Shown here: piece after piece, positions 50,046-59,401 of the stretch | Layout of the letters: every line of letters starts with the position of its first letter | Position numbering within the stretch: position 1 is the stretch's first letter | Assembly: GCA_013177825.1 (NCBI GenBank) | Contig: JABLXX010000004.1 | Span: forward strand, 227,990-291,989 | Length of the DNA stretch: 64,000 bases | From: Syntrophaceae bacterium | GTDB taxonomy: Bacteria > Desulfobacterota > Syntrophia > Syntrophales > PHBD01 | Direction of reading: 5' to 3' | Translations under genes and position numbers: made by a program | The notes under the pieces: model-generated | Told to the model about the DNA's origin: nothing | The model's database searches: none | Seen by the model: the letters and a program-made list of their open reading frames with translations, nothing else

Positions 50046-52660
50046 GGGACCTGACCCCCGCCATGCGCCAGTATGTGGCGCTCAAGGAGAAGTATCCCGA
50101 CTGCATTCTCTTCTTCCGGATGGGCGACTTCTACGAGATGTTCTTTGACGACGCCGTCACGGTGGCGCCCGTCCTGGATATCGCGCTGACGTCTCGGAAC
50201 AAGGGGAAGGAGGATGCCGTCCCCCTCTGTGGCGTTCCCTGGCACTCCGCTTCGGGCTACATCGCCCGTCTCATCGAGAACGGCTTCAAGGTCGCCGTCT
50301 GCGAGCAGATGGAAGACCCCAGGCAGGCGAAGGGCGTCGTGAAGCGCGACGTGGTCCGCGTCGTGACGCCGGGGCTGGTCCTGGAACCGGACAACCTCCG
50401 GGCCAAGGAGAACAACTTCCTCGCCTCCGTCTGTGTTCGGGAGGGAACGTACGGGATGGCCTTCCTGGACATCTCGACGGGCGATTTCCGGATCACCCGG
50501 TTCGTGGATCGGGAGTTCTTCCTTGCCGAAGCGGCGGGCCTTGGTTTCCGGGAGATGATCGCCGAAGAAGAGGCCCGGTCGGAGCCCTGGCTGAAGAGTC
50601 TCCGGCAGCGCTCCAATGCCCTCCTGGTGAATTTCCTGCCGCCGGACTATTTTGACGCCGACGCAGCCCGGGATCGTCTAGGCGCCTATTTCCCCCCGGA
50701 ATCCATCGACCGGCAGGGCATCTCCGGAACGCCTGCCCTCGCAGGTGCGGCGGGAGCGCTGCTCCGCTACGTGGAGGAAACCCAGAAGGAGCGCCTGGGG
50801 CACCTTCGGGAGATCCAGTTCCAGGAAGCCGGCGAGTACCTCGTCCTGGACGAGACGGCCCGGGAGAACCTGGAACTCTTCACGACCATCCGGGAGCAGA
50901 AGAAGGCGGGCTCGCTCTTCCACGCCCTCGACGAGACGGTCACTCCCATGGGGGGGAGGAGGCTCCGCTGGTGGCTCTCGTACCCCCTGGTGAATCCCGC
51001 GCGGATAGGCGAGCGCCTGGACGCAGTCGGTGCGATCCGGGAGCGGAATCTGATGCGGGAGCGGCTCCGGAAGGCCCTGTCCTGCGTGCAGGACCTGGAG
51101 CGCCTGGCGGCCCGTGTATCCATGGGCGTGGCCAATGCCCGGGACCTGGCGGCCCTCCGTTCCTCCCTGGATCAGGTGCCGGCGGTCCTGGCCGCCGCGG
51201 AGGAATGGACGGCGCCGCTGGCCGTTTCCCGGAAGGCGGACGTCGACGAAATGGCGGACCTGCGGGAGCTGATCGGGATGGCCATCGTGGATGACCCGCC
51301 CTTCAGCGTCCGCGAGGGGGGGATCATCCGGGAGGGGTACGACGCCGACCTGGACGGGCTCATCGTCCTGAGCCGTGACGGCAAGCGGGGCATCGCCTCC
51401 CTGGAGGAGACGGAGCGGCGAAAGACGGGCATCTCCACGCTGAAGGTGGGCTACAACAGCGTCTTTGGCTACTACATCGAGGTGACGAAGGCCAACGCCG
51501 ACCGGGTGCCGCCGGAGTACGTCCGCAAACAGACCCTGGTGAACGCGGAGCGCTACATCAACCAGGAGTTGAAGGAGTTCGAGCACGCTGTCCTCCATGC
51601 GGAGGAGCGGCGGCGGGAGAGGGAATACGAGCTCTTCACGGCGGTGCGCGACGAGGCGGCCCGGCAGGTGCGGCGGATCCAGGCCACCGCCTCGGCCCTG
51701 GCCGACCTGGATGCCCTGGCGTCCCTGGCGGAGGTGGCCCAGCGAGACAATTTCTGCCGCCCCGACGTGGACGACGGCGACGCCATCGACATCCGCGACG
51801 GCCGGCACCCCGTCGTCGAAAAAGCGGTCTTCCCCGAGGCGTTCGTTCCCAACGACACCCTCCTGGACGGGAGGGAGAACCGCTTCCTCATCATCACGGG
51901 CCCCAACATGGCCGGCAAGTCCACCTACATCCGGCAGGTGGCGCTGATCGTGATCCTGGCCCAGATGGGGGGATTCGTCCCCGCCGCCTCCGCCCGGATC
52001 GGGGTGGCCGACCGGATCTTCACGCGCATCGGCGCCGCCGACAACCTGGCCCGCGGGCAGAGCACCTTCATGGTGGAGATGAATGAGGTCGCCGGCATCC
52101 TCCGCCACGGCACGCCCCGGAGCCTCGTCATCCTCGACGAGGTGGGGCGAGGGACCAGCACCTTCGACGGCCTGTCCATCGCCTGGGCCGTGGCGGAGCA
52201 TCTCCACGACGCGCCGAGCCTCCGGTGCCGGACCCTCTTCGCCACGCACTACCATCAGCTCACGGAGATGGCCGCCGCGAAGGAGGGCGTAAAGAACTAC
52301 AACATCGCCGTCCGGGAATGGGGAGACCGGATCATCTTCCTCCGGAAGATCATGGAGGGCGGGACGAACCGGAGCTACGGCATCCAGGTGGCCCGCATCG
52401 CCGGCGTCCCCGAGGACGTGATCCAGCGGGCCCGGGAGATCCTGCACAACATCGAGAACGGCGAGTTCGACGAAGGCGGGATGCCCCGCCTCGCCAGGGG
52501 AAAGCGGGCGTCCCGGAAGGAGTCAAGCCAGCTCAGCCTTTTCGCGGGCGTCCGGGACGATCTCCTGGAGGAGATCCGGGTGGCGGATCCCATGAACATG
52601 ACCCCCCTGGAGGCCCTGCAGCGCATCCAGGAATGGAAGGAGCGCCTGGAAAAGGAGTAG
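50036..52660 (+). CDS. mutS: DNA mismatch repair protein MutS
   Basis: 874 residues from ATG 50036, inside the end of the holin-like gene. The mismatch-reading Phe-x-Glu is in [11 protein letters not shown] near residue 37. The connector and lever domains are intact, and the ATPase domain has Walker [10 protein letters not shown] (622-630), Walker [17 protein letters not shown] and THYHQL. The C-terminal tail ends [14 protein letters not shown]. MutS detects base mismatches and recruits MutL; mutL is not in this window. No frameshift is seen. Coupling to a membrane-protein gene by overlap is unusual and probably only positional. Confidence 0.98.
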   Translation: MGVGDLTPAMRQYVALKEKYPDCILFFRMGDFYEMFFDDAVTVAPVLDIALTSRNKGKEDAVPLCGVPWHSASGYIARLIENGFKVAVCEQMEDPRQAKGVVKRDVVRVVTPGLVLEPDNLRAKENNFLASVCVREGTYGMAFLDISTGDFRITRFVDREFFLAEAAGLGFREMIAEEEARSEPWLKSLRQRSNALLVNFLPPDYFDADAARDRLGAYFPPESIDRQGISGTPALAGAAGALLRYVEETQKERLGHLREIQFQEAGEYLVLDETARENLELFTTIREQKKAGSLFHALDETVTPMGGRRLRWWLSYPLVNPARIGERLDAVGAIRERNLMRERLRKALSCVQDLERLAARVSMGVANARDLAALRSSLDQVPAVLAAAEEWTAPLAVSRKADVDEMADLRELIGMAIVDDPPFSVREGGIIREGYDADLDGLIVLSRDGKRGIASLEETERRKTGISTLKVGYNSVFGYYIEVTKANADRVPPEYVRKQTLVNAERYINQELKEFEHAVLHAEERRREREYELFTAVRDEAARQVRRIQATASALADLDALASLAEVAQRDNFCRPDVDDGDAIDIRDGRHPVVEKAVFPEAFVPNDTLLDGRENRFLIITGPNMAGKSTYIRQVALIVILAQMGGFVPAASARIGVADRIFTRIGAADNLARGQSTFMVEMNEVAGILRHGTPRSLVILDEVGRGTSTFDGLSIAWAVAEHLHDAPSLRCRTLFATHYHQLTEMAAAKEGVKNYNIAVREWGDRIIFLRKIMEGGTNRSYGIQVARIAGVPEDVIQRAREILHNIENGEFDEGGMPRLARGKRASRKESSQLSLFAGVRDDLLEEIRVADPMNMTPLEALQRIQEWKERLEKE

Positions 52661-52840
52661 GAGAGCGGAATTTTCGGGAAAGCGGTGAAGGTCCCGAATT
52701 CCCCCCGCCGGGCCGACCGCAGGCCAGTCCGTCGCCACAAGGCACAAGGAGTCCATCGTTCCGCCGGGGCGGGTTTCCCGGTACTGGCCGGGACGCACCC
52801 GGGTAAAGAGAAATGATACGTGAGGAGAACGTGTGAAGCC

Positions 52841-54412
52841 ATGACCCATCCGAAGCTCGTCGAGTCCATGCTGCGCCCCGACTTTTATCCCCACCGGCCG
52901 GAGACGGTCGAACTGGTCCAGACCCACATCTCCTTTGTTTTCATCGCTGGGGACGAAGTCTACAAGATAAAGAAGCCCGTGAATTTCGGATTTCTCGATT
53001 TCACCACGCCGGAGAAGAGAAAATTCTACTGCGGCGAGGAGGTCCGGCTGAACCGGCGGCTGGCGGGCGACACCTACTTGGGCGTGGCGGAGATTCGCGA
53101 GGAGAAGGCCGGCGGCCTGTCTCTTTCCGGAGACGGGCCCGTGGTCGAATACGCCGTCCGGATGCGGCGGCTGCCCCAGGAGCGGATGCTCAAGGGGCTC
53201 CTTCTGGAAGGCGCCGTGGACATCTCCGTCATGGACAACGTGGCGCGGAAGATCGCGGCGTTTCACGCCGGAGCCGAGACGGGCGGCCGCATCGACGAAG
53301 TGGGGGGGATCGAGACGATCCGCCGCAATCATGACGAGAATTTCGAGCAGACGGCCAAGTACCGCGGGATCACCATCCCGGCCCACCAGTGGACCTTCAT
53401 CCGGGATTACATCGCCTTTTTCATGGATCGGAACGGAGAGCTCCTGCACCGCCGGGTGGCGGAGCACCGGATCCGGGACTGCCACGGGGATCTGCACCTG
53501 GAACACATCTGCCTGGCCGGCGAAATCGTTATCTTCGACTGCATCGAGTTCAACGAGCGGTTTCGCTTCGAGGACACGGCGGCGGAGGCGGCCTTCCTCG
53601 CCATGGACCTGGATTACAACGGCTATCCGGAGTGGGCGGAGGCCTTCGTGACGGCCTATATCCGCCACTCGGGGGATGAGGCGGTCAGGATGCTTCTGAA
53701 TTTCTACAAATGCTATTATGCCTTTGTCCGGGGGAAGGTGGTCAGCTTCCGCCTCGACGACCCGGCCATCGGCGAGGAGGGGCGCCGGGAGGCCCGGGAG
53801 ATGGCGGAGAAATACTTCGACTGGGCCTACACGTATGCCGCCCGCCCGGAGCGGCCCGCGCTGATCCTGACGGCAGGGCTCATGGGGACCGGCAAGAGCG
53901 TCGTGGCCCGGCAGATCGCCCCCCGCCTGGGCGCCCGCATCATCCAGATGGACGCCCTGAGGAAGGAACTGGCGGGCCTGGCGCCGGGGGAAAAGCGCTC
54001 AGAGGACTTCGGCGAGGGCCTCTATTCGGAAGAGGTCTCGCGCAAGACCTACGCCGCGGCCCTGGACCGGGCTGCGACGGCGATCCGGTCGGGCCGGTCG
54101 GCCGTCATCGACGGCTCCTACAAGCGGCGCGAGGAGCGCCTGCGGGCGCTGGAAGCGGCCCGGAGCCTGGACGCGGATTTCATCGTTCTTGAATGCCGGT
54201 GTGATGAAGGGAAGGTGCGGCGAAGGCTTGAATCCCGGCAGTCGGAGGCGGGCGAGCCCTCCGACGGCCGCTGGGAGATCTTCCGGCAGCAGCAGGCGGA
54301 CTATGACGCCGTCCATGAATTGCCGAAGGAGTGCCACGGCGTCGTGGAAACGGACGTTTTGCCGGAGGAGGCAGCCGACCGTGCACTGCGCCGCCTTCGT
54401 TTCCCGGCGTGA
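52841..54412 (+). CDS. Aminoglycoside-phosphotransferase-like domain fused to a P-loop kinase
   Basis: 523 residues from ATG 52841 (GTG 52820 is an alternative). Residues 1-330 form an APH/choline-kinase-like domain, with the Brenner motif RDCHGDLHLEH (212-222) and the metal site VIFDCIEFNE. Residues 335-523 form an AAA-type P-loop kinase, with Walker A GLMGTGKS (346-353) and QMDALRKEL, then an R-rich lid (RRRLESRQ). This two-kinase architecture occurs as a free-standing protein in many proteobacteria, with substrate unknown. It stands between mutS (180-bp gap) and the trxA-bamD terminator. Not an antibiotic-resistance gene on present evidence. Confidence 0.9.
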   Translation: MTHPKLVESMLRPDFYPHRPETVELVQTHISFVFIAGDEVYKIKKPVNFGFLDFTTPEKRKFYCGEEVRLNRRLAGDTYLGVAEIREEKAGGLSLSGDGPVVEYAVRMRRLPQERMLKGLLLEGAVDISVMDNVARKIAAFHAGAETGGRIDEVGGIETIRRNHDENFEQTAKYRGITIPAHQWTFIRDYIAFFMDRNGELLHRRVAEHRIRDCHGDLHLEHICLAGEIVIFDCIEFNERFRFEDTAAEAAFLAMDLDYNGYPEWAEAFVTAYIRHSGDEAVRMLLNFYKCYYAFVRGKVVSFRLDDPAIGEEGRREAREMAEKYFDWAYTYAARPERPALILTAGLMGTGKSVVARQIAPRLGARIIQMDALRKELAGLAPGEKRSEDFGEGLYSEEVSRKTYAAALDRAATAIRSGRSAVIDGSYKRREERLRALEAARSLDADFIVLECRCDEGKVRRRLESRQSEAGEPSDGRWEIFRQQQADYDAVHELPKECHGVVETDVLPEEAADRALRRLRFPA

Positions 54413-54490
54413 CAGGCGGCGAGCCGGGGGCGTCCCGCCGGCCGACCGTAGCATCTCCGGCGGACGTGGATTCATGAAAACGCCATAAAA

Positions 54491-54514
54491 AAAGGAGCCT
54501 CTGGGGGCTCCTTT
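54491..54514 (-). terminator. Rho-independent terminator of the trxA-bamD operon
   Basis: Perfect 9-bp stem AAAGGAGCC / GGCTCCTTT with a 6-nt loop. On the minus strand the hairpin runs into a run of seven T residues (complement of the A-run at 54487-54493), the classic form. It lies 36 bp after the bamD stop. Confidence 0.88.
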
Positions 54515-54550
54515 CCATATCCGGTCGGTGTCCGTTGCCGGACCTCCGGT

Positions 54551-55372
54551 TCAACCATTGTTTTTATCGTTTTTCTCGACTTTTTCCTTGTCCTTATCCT
54601 TGTCTTTTGCCTTTTTCTTTTCTTCCTTTTCTTTCTCTTTTGCTTCCTGGAGCCGCTTTTTCTCCTTTTCCTTCTGCTCTTCGATTTCCTGCGCCGCGGC
54701 AAGCTTTTTCGTTTCGGCAAGGTACCAGTTGAGCTTGTAGTCCAGCCCGAGGCCCGAGTAGTCTTTTGCGACGCCCTCGAACCGCTTCAGGGCGGCCTTG
54801 TATTTCTTCGTCCGGAAGTAGAACTCGCCGATGTAAAACTCGTTTTCCGCCAGCTGCTGCCGGGTTTCCCGGAGTCGCTTTTCCGCCTGGAAGGCGAACT
54901 TGCTGTTGGGAAACCGGGCGATGAGCCGCTCGAAATCCTTCCGGGCTCTCACGGCCTCCGACTGGTCCCGGTCGATCGTCGGCATCTGGTTGTAGTGGCA
55001 CATGCCGATCTGATAAAGAACATAGGGAATGTTCTCGTTGGTGGGGTGCAGGTTGTAGAAATCCGTGTAGGCCACTTCGGCCTCACCATAGGACTTGTTG
55101 CTGAAGTGGGCGTCGGCGATGCCCATCTCCGCGAGAATCGCCAAGGGACTCAGTGGATAGACTTCCTTGAGCCGCTGGAACGATTCGACGGCCTTCTCGT
55201 AGCGCCCTTCCTGATAGTCTTCGTAGCCGCGGGCATAAACGGCGTCCGGGGTTGACCGGCTCATGTCCTTCTTGGTGAAGAGATTTTTCACCCAGCCGCA
55301 GCCGGTCGTCATGAAGATCAGGGCGATCAGGATCAGCAGGAGGGCCCGGCGTTTTCTGGCGTCCCTCATCAC
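54551..55372 (-). CDS. bamD: Outer-membrane assembly lipoprotein BamD
   Basis: 273 residues. A lipoprotein signal ends in the lipobox TTGC, with the lipidated Cys at 25. Residues 40-230 form TPR-like repeats (YARGYEDYQEGRYEKAVESF, YGEAEVAYTDFYNLHP, AEKRLRETRQQLAENEFYIGEFYFRTKKY in conserved pieces) as in BamD, which acts with BamA in folding outer-membrane proteins. The last 45 residues are an extreme Lys/Glu/Asp tail absent from typical BamD. The ATG overlaps the trxA stop by four bases (ATGA), so translation is coupled. Terminator directly downstream. Confidence 0.93.
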   Translation of the reverse strand: MMRDARKRRALLLILIALIFMTTGCGWVKNLFTKKDMSRSTPDAVYARGYEDYQEGRYEKAVESFQRLKEVYPLSPLAILAEMGIADAHFSNKSYGEAEVAYTDFYNLHPTNENIPYVLYQIGMCHYNQMPTIDRDQSEAVRARKDFERLIARFPNSKFAFQAEKRLRETRQQLAENEFYIGEFYFRTKKYKAALKRFEGVAKDYSGLGLDYKLNWYLAETKKLAAAQEIEEQKEKEKKRLQEAKEKEKEEKKKAKDKDKDKEKVEKNDKNNG

Positions 55373-55698
55373 AGCCCCTTTTTTACGAACGTTTCCAGCT
55401 TGTCCTTCGGCGCCAATCCGATCAGGGTGTCCAGGACCTTCCCATCCTTGAAAAGGAGCAGCGTGGGGATGCTGCGTATCCCGTACGTGGCCGATGTTCT
55501 TGGATTGTCATCTACGTTGACCTTGGCGAACTTGACCCGGTCTCCGTAAGCCGCTGCTATTTCTTCCACGATCGGTCCGAGGGCCTTGCAGGGGCCGCAC
55601 CAGGGTGCCCAGAAATCAACAAGGACCGGCTTGTCGGCCTTCAGGATTTCCTGGTCGAAGTTACCGTCGCCGGCTTCAAAAAGCTTGCCTTCCGCCAT
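55369..55698 (-). CDS. trxA: Thioredoxin
   Basis: 109 residues; ATG preceded by CTGGAGGAAACCCG. The active site WCGPC is at 33-37 in VDFWAPWCGPCKAL, the buried Asp is in VLVDFW, and the cis-Pro is in RSIPTLLLF. It is a general cytoplasmic protein-disulfide reductant. The stop overlaps the bamD start, an unusual operon partner that would couple thiol redox with outer-membrane assembly only at expression level. A TTGACA (minus-strand reading of 55753-55758) could serve as the -35, but no matching -10 was convincing. Confidence 0.97.
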   Translation of the reverse strand: MAEGKLFEAGDGNFDQEILKADKPVLVDFWAPWCGPCKALGPIVEEIAAAYGDRVKFAKVNVDDNPRTSATYGIRSIPTLLLFKDGKVLDTLIGLAPKDKLETFVKKGL

Positions 55699-55795
55699 CG
55701 GGTTTCCTCCAGGTAATTTTTTCTGTGGCTATGGCATACAAGCGGAGAGGCTGTCAATCCCTTTGCCGACGCATGACCGGTGCGGCCGGCAATCG

Positions 55796-55825
55796 TAAAG
55801 GTTTGTAAAGGCTCTCCGTAAAGGT
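55796..55825. repeat. Three direct GTAAAGG repeats in the trxA / phosphorylase divergent region
   Basis: GTAAAGG begins at 55796, 55806 and 55819. Spacings of 10 and 13 bp place the first two on one face of the helix. They precede the plus-strand promoter candidate (55831-55860). Confidence 0.45.
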
Positions 55826-55830
55826 TTCCT

Positions 55831-55860
55831 TGCGGGAAGGGGCATTTCTGAGGTAATATC
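55831..55860 (+). promoter_or_regulatory. Promoter candidate for the nucleoside phosphorylase gene
   Basis: TTGCGG (55831-55836), 18-nt spacer, TAATAT (55855-55860). Partial matches only. Start would be near 55867, 31 nt before the ATG at 55898. Confidence 0.3.
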
Positions 55861-55897
55861 AACTGGCTCGGTCACTCTTCACATGGAAGGGAACGTC

Positions 55898-56614
55898 ATG
55901 CCGCCCCTGGGAATCATCTCCGGCCCCATGCTCCTGAAAAGCCACGTCCTGGGCAAATTGAAACCGCGCATGGTGGAAACGCCCTTCGGTCCCGCCATGA
56001 TCCTTTTGTCTGACGAGGTCGCATTCATCCCCCGCCATGGCCTGGAAGGGGAGCCTTATATCCTCCCCCATCGGATCAACCATGCGGCCAACATGGCCGC
56101 CCTCAGGAATCTGGGCGTCCGCTGCGTCGTCTCGGCCAATTCAACGGGATCTCTGAAGCCGGACCTGCCCCCGGGAACCCTCGTCGTGCCGGACGATTAC
56201 ATCATGACTACCGCCTATCCGACGGTCTTTCACGACCGGCCCGTTCACGTCACCCCCGGTCTCTCCGGGAAACTCAGACGGGAATGGCTGTCCGCGGCGG
56301 AGGACTGCGGCCGGCCCGCCGTGGACGGCGGCGTGTACTGGCATACGGTGGGGCCCCGGTTTGAAACGAAGGCGGAGGTTCGCATGGCCGCTGCGTTTGC
56401 CGACATCGTCGGGATGACCCTGGGCGGGGAGGCCTCTGTGGCGAAGGAGCTGGACCTCGAATATGCATCTCTTTGTTCCGTCGATAATTTCGCCCACGGC
56501 ATCGGCGGGGAACCTCTGACCATGAATGAAATCGTCCGGTGTGCCCGGGAGAACGCCGAGGCCGTCGTACGAATCGTCAAACGGCTGCTGGAAAAAAGGA
56601 GGGATAACGGATGA
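55898..56614 (+). CDS. MTAP/PNP-family nucleoside phosphorylase (methylthioadenosine/methylthioinosine type)
   Basis: 238 residues from ATG 55898, with AAGGGA seven bases upstream; ATG 55883 is possible. Phosphate-site motifs are FIPRHG, VSANSTGSL and the ribose-site GPRFETKAEVRMA. GMTLGGEASVAKELDLEYASLC closes the base site. It cleaves 5'-methylthio-nucleosides with phosphate, recovering the by-product of polyamine and SAM metabolism; adenosine or inosine preference is not certain. The cobalamin adenosyltransferase gene starts inside its stop codon (ATGA overlap), so expression is coupled. Confidence 0.9.
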   Translation: MPPLGIISGPMLLKSHVLGKLKPRMVETPFGPAMILLSDEVAFIPRHGLEGEPYILPHRINHAANMAALRNLGVRCVVSANSTGSLKPDLPPGTLVVPDDYIMTTAYPTVFHDRPVHVTPGLSGKLRREWLSAAEDCGRPAVDGGVYWHTVGPRFETKAEVRMAAAFADIVGMTLGGEASVAKELDLEYASLCSVDNFAHGIGGEPLTMNEIVRCARENAEAVVRIVKRLLEKRRDNG

Positions 56615-57126
56615 AGTTTTCGAAAAAGGGAGACGGGGGCGAGACGAGTCTTCTGGGGGGACAGCGCGTGCCGAAATATGATCCCCGCCCGGAGACGTAC
56701 GGTGTTCTCGACGAGGCCAGTTCCGTCATGGGGGTCGCCCGGGCAATGACCGGGAACGCGAAGATAGGGGACATCCTGCTGGACGTGCAGAAGGATCTCC
56801 TCGTTCTGGGGGCGGAGCTGTCGGCCCTTCCGGAAGACCTGCCGAAACTGGCCCGCCGTATTGGCCATGAGGACGCGAAGCGCCTGGAGAACCTCATTGA
56901 CGATCTGCAGAAGGATGTTACGCTGGGAAGGGAATTCATCTACCCGGGGAAAACGGTTGTTTCCGCCCAGATCGATGTGGCCCGCACGGTTATCCGGCGG
57001 GCCGAACGGAAGGCCGCCCTGCTCAAGACGGAAGGCCTTGTGAAAAACGACGCCGTCCATGAATACATGAACCGGTTGGCGGACATGCTCTTCACGCTGG
57101 CCCGTTACGAGGAACAGAACGGGTAA
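56611..57126 (+). CDS. PduO-type ATP:cob(I)alamin adenosyltransferase
   Basis: 171 residues; ATG preceded by AAAAGGAGGGATAACGG and overlapping the previous stop by four bases. The ATP-binding N-terminus KFSKKGDGGETSLLGGQRVPK is seen in its usual pieces (KGDGGET, GGQRVPK), followed by DEASSVMGVARA and FIYPGKTVVSAQIDVARTVIRRAER, whose Arg-Arg-Ala-Glu motif is diagnostic. It converts cob(I)alamin and ATP to adenosylcobalamin, needed for example by methylmalonyl-CoA mutase. Clustering with the nucleoside phosphorylase links two adenosyl-metabolism enzymes. Confidence 0.95.
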   Translation: MKFSKKGDGGETSLLGGQRVPKYDPRPETYGVLDEASSVMGVARAMTGNAKIGDILLDVQKDLLVLGAELSALPEDLPKLARRIGHEDAKRLENLIDDLQKDVTLGREFIYPGKTVVSAQIDVARTVIRRAERKAALLKTEGLVKNDAVHEYMNRLADMLFTLARYEEQNG

Positions 57127-57203
57127 GAATCTTTCCGGAGTGGCTGGATGCTGTGCCGGCCGCACGGGTGCAGGAAAGCAGGATATAGGGACGGCGACCG
57201 GTT

Positions 57204-58922
57204 ATGAAGAGAGCAGCGGGACATCTGGTTCTGGCAGGGCTTCTCCTGGCGGTGCTTTTTCTGGCCAAGACCCATAGCGACCTTCTCTTCCATGCCGTCG
57301 CCGAAGGCTTCTCCATCGTCATTGCCTGTACGATTTTCGGCATTGCCTGGAACGCTCGCCGGACCCTGGACAACCATTACTTTCTGCTTGTCGGCATTTC
57401 TCTCCTTTCAGCGGCAGTCCTCGATTTCGGTCACATGCTGGCTCGTCCGGGCATGGGCGTCTTCCCGGGATACGGCGCCAACCTGTCGGCACAACTGTGG
57501 ATGGCCGCCCGGTTCACGGAAAGCGTGTCTTTTCTGGCGGCTCCTTTTTTCGTCGCCCGCACCTTGCCGGCCTGGAGGGCCCTGGCTCTATATGCACTGA
57601 TCACGGCGACCCTCCTTTTTGCCATCTTTACACCGGGACTGTTCCCGGACTGCTTCCTGGAAGGTACGGGGCCGACCGCCTTCAAGATTGCCGGCGAGTA
57701 TGTGATCTGCGGAATCCTTGTCGTCTCGGGGCTTCTCCTGTTTCGGGTCCGGGATTCCTTCGATTCCGTGGTTTTCCGGCTGGCAATGGCCGCCATCCTG
57801 GTCAAGGTCGTCCAGGAGACGGCCTTCACTCCATACATCTACATGTTCGGATACTTCCGTGTCCCGGAGCACTTCCTCAAGATCGTTTCCCTGTGGCTCC
57901 TTTACCTGGCCCTGATCGATATGGGCATGCGGCATCCCTATGATGCTCTGTTCCGCAACTTGATGAAAAGTGAGGAAGCCCTGCGAAGATCGGAAGAGCA
58001 GTTCCGAAGCCTGGCGGAGGAGTCTGTTGTCGGGGTTCTTGTCATGCAGGACAACCGTATCCGCTATGCGAACCATCACTTGATTGAGATGTTTGGATAT
58101 CCACCCGACGAAGTCATCAACCGCATGTCCCCTTCCGACATTATCGTCCCGGAGGACCTTCCCACTCTCGAGGGGAACATCCGGCGGAGGCTTGCAGGGG
58201 ATCGGAGCATAACCCACACTCCTTACCGGGCCATGAGAAAAGACGGTACCGTACTCAGCGTCGAAGTCCACTCCGCCATGATTTCTTACCAGGGGAGACC
58301 GGCCATTATGGGTACGGTTATCGACGTGACGGATCACATACAGGCCCAGGAGGCGGTCCGGCACCTGGCGTATCACGATCCGCTGACGGGGCTTCCCAAC
58401 CGTGCCCTGCTGCAGGACCGCGTTGAAACCGCGCTGGCGGTGGCTGTCCGCGCGAAACGTCAAGCAGCGCTCCTGGTGCTCGACCTGGACCGGTTCAAGG
58501 AGGTGAACGACACCTTCGGCCATGCCCTGGGAGATCAGCTCCTGACGGAAGTGGCCGGCCGGCTCAGGCAGGCGGTACGGGAGAGCGATACGGTGGCCCG
58601 TCTTGGAGGGGACGAGTTTGTCGTTTTTCTTCCCGAAATCGGGGGGGACAAGGCGGCCCTGCGGGTGGCGGAAAAAATCCTGGAATCCTTCACGAAGGAT
58701 TTTGTACTGGAAGGCCATTCCATCCATTCCTCTACCAGCATCGGGATCGCCTACTACCCGGAGGATGGGAAAGACTGCAAGACCCTGCTCAGGAAAGCGG
58801 ACGAGGCGATGTATCGGGCAAAAGAGGAAGGGGGCAATCGATGCATTCAGATCCGGGCCTTTCAGGACCCGGGAATGAGCGATCCTTCGGACGGTCAGGA
58901 TTTTCGCACGAATTCTTTGTGA
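57204..58922 (+). CDS. MASE3-PAS-GGDEF membrane sensor diguanylate cyclase
   Basis: 572 residues. Residues 5-245 are a seven- to eight-span MASE3-type sensory domain with the conserved DFGHMLARPGMGVFPG and FTPYIYMFGYFRVPEHFLK regions (in pieces). A PAS domain follows at 270-385 (FRSLAEESVVGVLVMQDNRIRYAN). The GGDEF domain starts at AYHDPLTGLPNRALLQDR. The active-site ARLGGDEF (near 465-472) and DLDRFKEVNDTFGHALGDQL are fully canonical, and the I-site RESD is intact. It should synthesise c-di-GMP in response to a membrane or ligand signal. No EAL domain. It contrasts with the altered GGDEF protein at 548. Confidence 0.95.
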   Translation: MKRAAGHLVLAGLLLAVLFLAKTHSDLLFHAVAEGFSIVIACTIFGIAWNARRTLDNHYFLLVGISLLSAAVLDFGHMLARPGMGVFPGYGANLSAQLWMAARFTESVSFLAAPFFVARTLPAWRALALYALITATLLFAIFTPGLFPDCFLEGTGPTAFKIAGEYVICGILVVSGLLLFRVRDSFDSVVFRLAMAAILVKVVQETAFTPYIYMFGYFRVPEHFLKIVSLWLLYLALIDMGMRHPYDALFRNLMKSEEALRRSEEQFRSLAEESVVGVLVMQDNRIRYANHHLIEMFGYPPDEVINRMSPSDIIVPEDLPTLEGNIRRRLAGDRSITHTPYRAMRKDGTVLSVEVHSAMISYQGRPAIMGTVIDVTDHIQAQEAVRHLAYHDPLTGLPNRALLQDRVETALAVAVRAKRQAALLVLDLDRFKEVNDTFGHALGDQLLTEVAGRLRQAVRESDTVARLGGDEFVVFLPEIGGDKAALRVAEKILESFTKDFVLEGHSIHSSTSIGIAYYPEDGKDCKTLLRKADEAMYRAKEEGGNRCIQIRAFQDPGMSDPSDGQDFRTNSL

Positions 58923-58972
58923 TGAAAAACAGGGGCGCTTTTGCGGTCCGCCGGGATGCCGGGGCGAATGTT

Positions 58973-59401
58973 TCAGAAAGCCCCGAGCTGGCAGGGTTTG
59001 ACCTTGATCTTCAGGGCTTCACATATGGCGGCCACTTCCATCTTCGGTACTGCGAACCGGTGAGCGATTTCCCAGGAGTCCAGGCAGGGCAGGCGTCCGT
59101 CCTGGAGGGCCACCCGAATGGCCCGTTCGATCTCCGGAGAGACCGCATAGGCGGCATTCACAATTCGTCCCTGGGGGTATCCGAAAAGACCGAGCTGGCA
59201 CCGGGTGAGCTGTATATTTAACAGATCCAGGTGTACGCCGATGACGGCCATGTCCTTCCGGAGAAAATCCGCCAGCCGGGTTGCCGCGGCGCAGGAGATG
59301 GCTCCCTTCTCGGATGCATTGCGCAGAGCCTCGGAGATCTCGGGATCCGCTTTGGCGTCCGGGTGCTTGTCCCTGAAGCTTCCCTTTTTTTCGTGTTTCA
59401 T
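58973..59401 (-). CDS. Unknown CQLG-repeat protein
   Basis: 142 residues from ATG 59401 with GGGGGAAGGC upstream. The N-terminal 25 residues are charged. The core ISCAAATRLADFLRKDMAVIG looks like a small helix-turn-helix, then RCQLGLFGYPQGRIVNAA. The second half echoes it: LPCLDSWEIAHRFAVPKMEVAAICEALKIKV ending KPCQLGAF. The repeated pattern Cys-Ala/Leu ... helix-turn-helix ... CQLG suggests two homologous halves, each with a conserved Cys. I recall such proteins in sulfate- and metal-reducing bacteria but cannot name a function. It shares direction with the ACT and paaK genes. Confidence 0.78.
   Translation of the reverse strand: MKHEKKGSFRDKHPDAKADPEISEALRNASEKGAISCAAATRLADFLRKDMAVIGVHLDLLNIQLTRCQLGLFGYPQGRIVNAAYAVSPEIERAIRVALQDGRLPCLDSWEIAHRFAVPKMEVAAICEALKIKVKPCQLGAF

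Noticed and set aside
52841-54412. Aminoglycoside-resistance gene
   Set aside because: Only the general phosphotransferase fold is shared; the fusion to a P-loop kinase and the chromosomal context do not fit known resistance enzymes.
55733-55758. Complete sigma-70 promoter for trxA
   Set aside because: A good -35 (TTGACA on the minus strand) is present, but no hexamer resembling TATAAT lies at 16-18 bp spacing.
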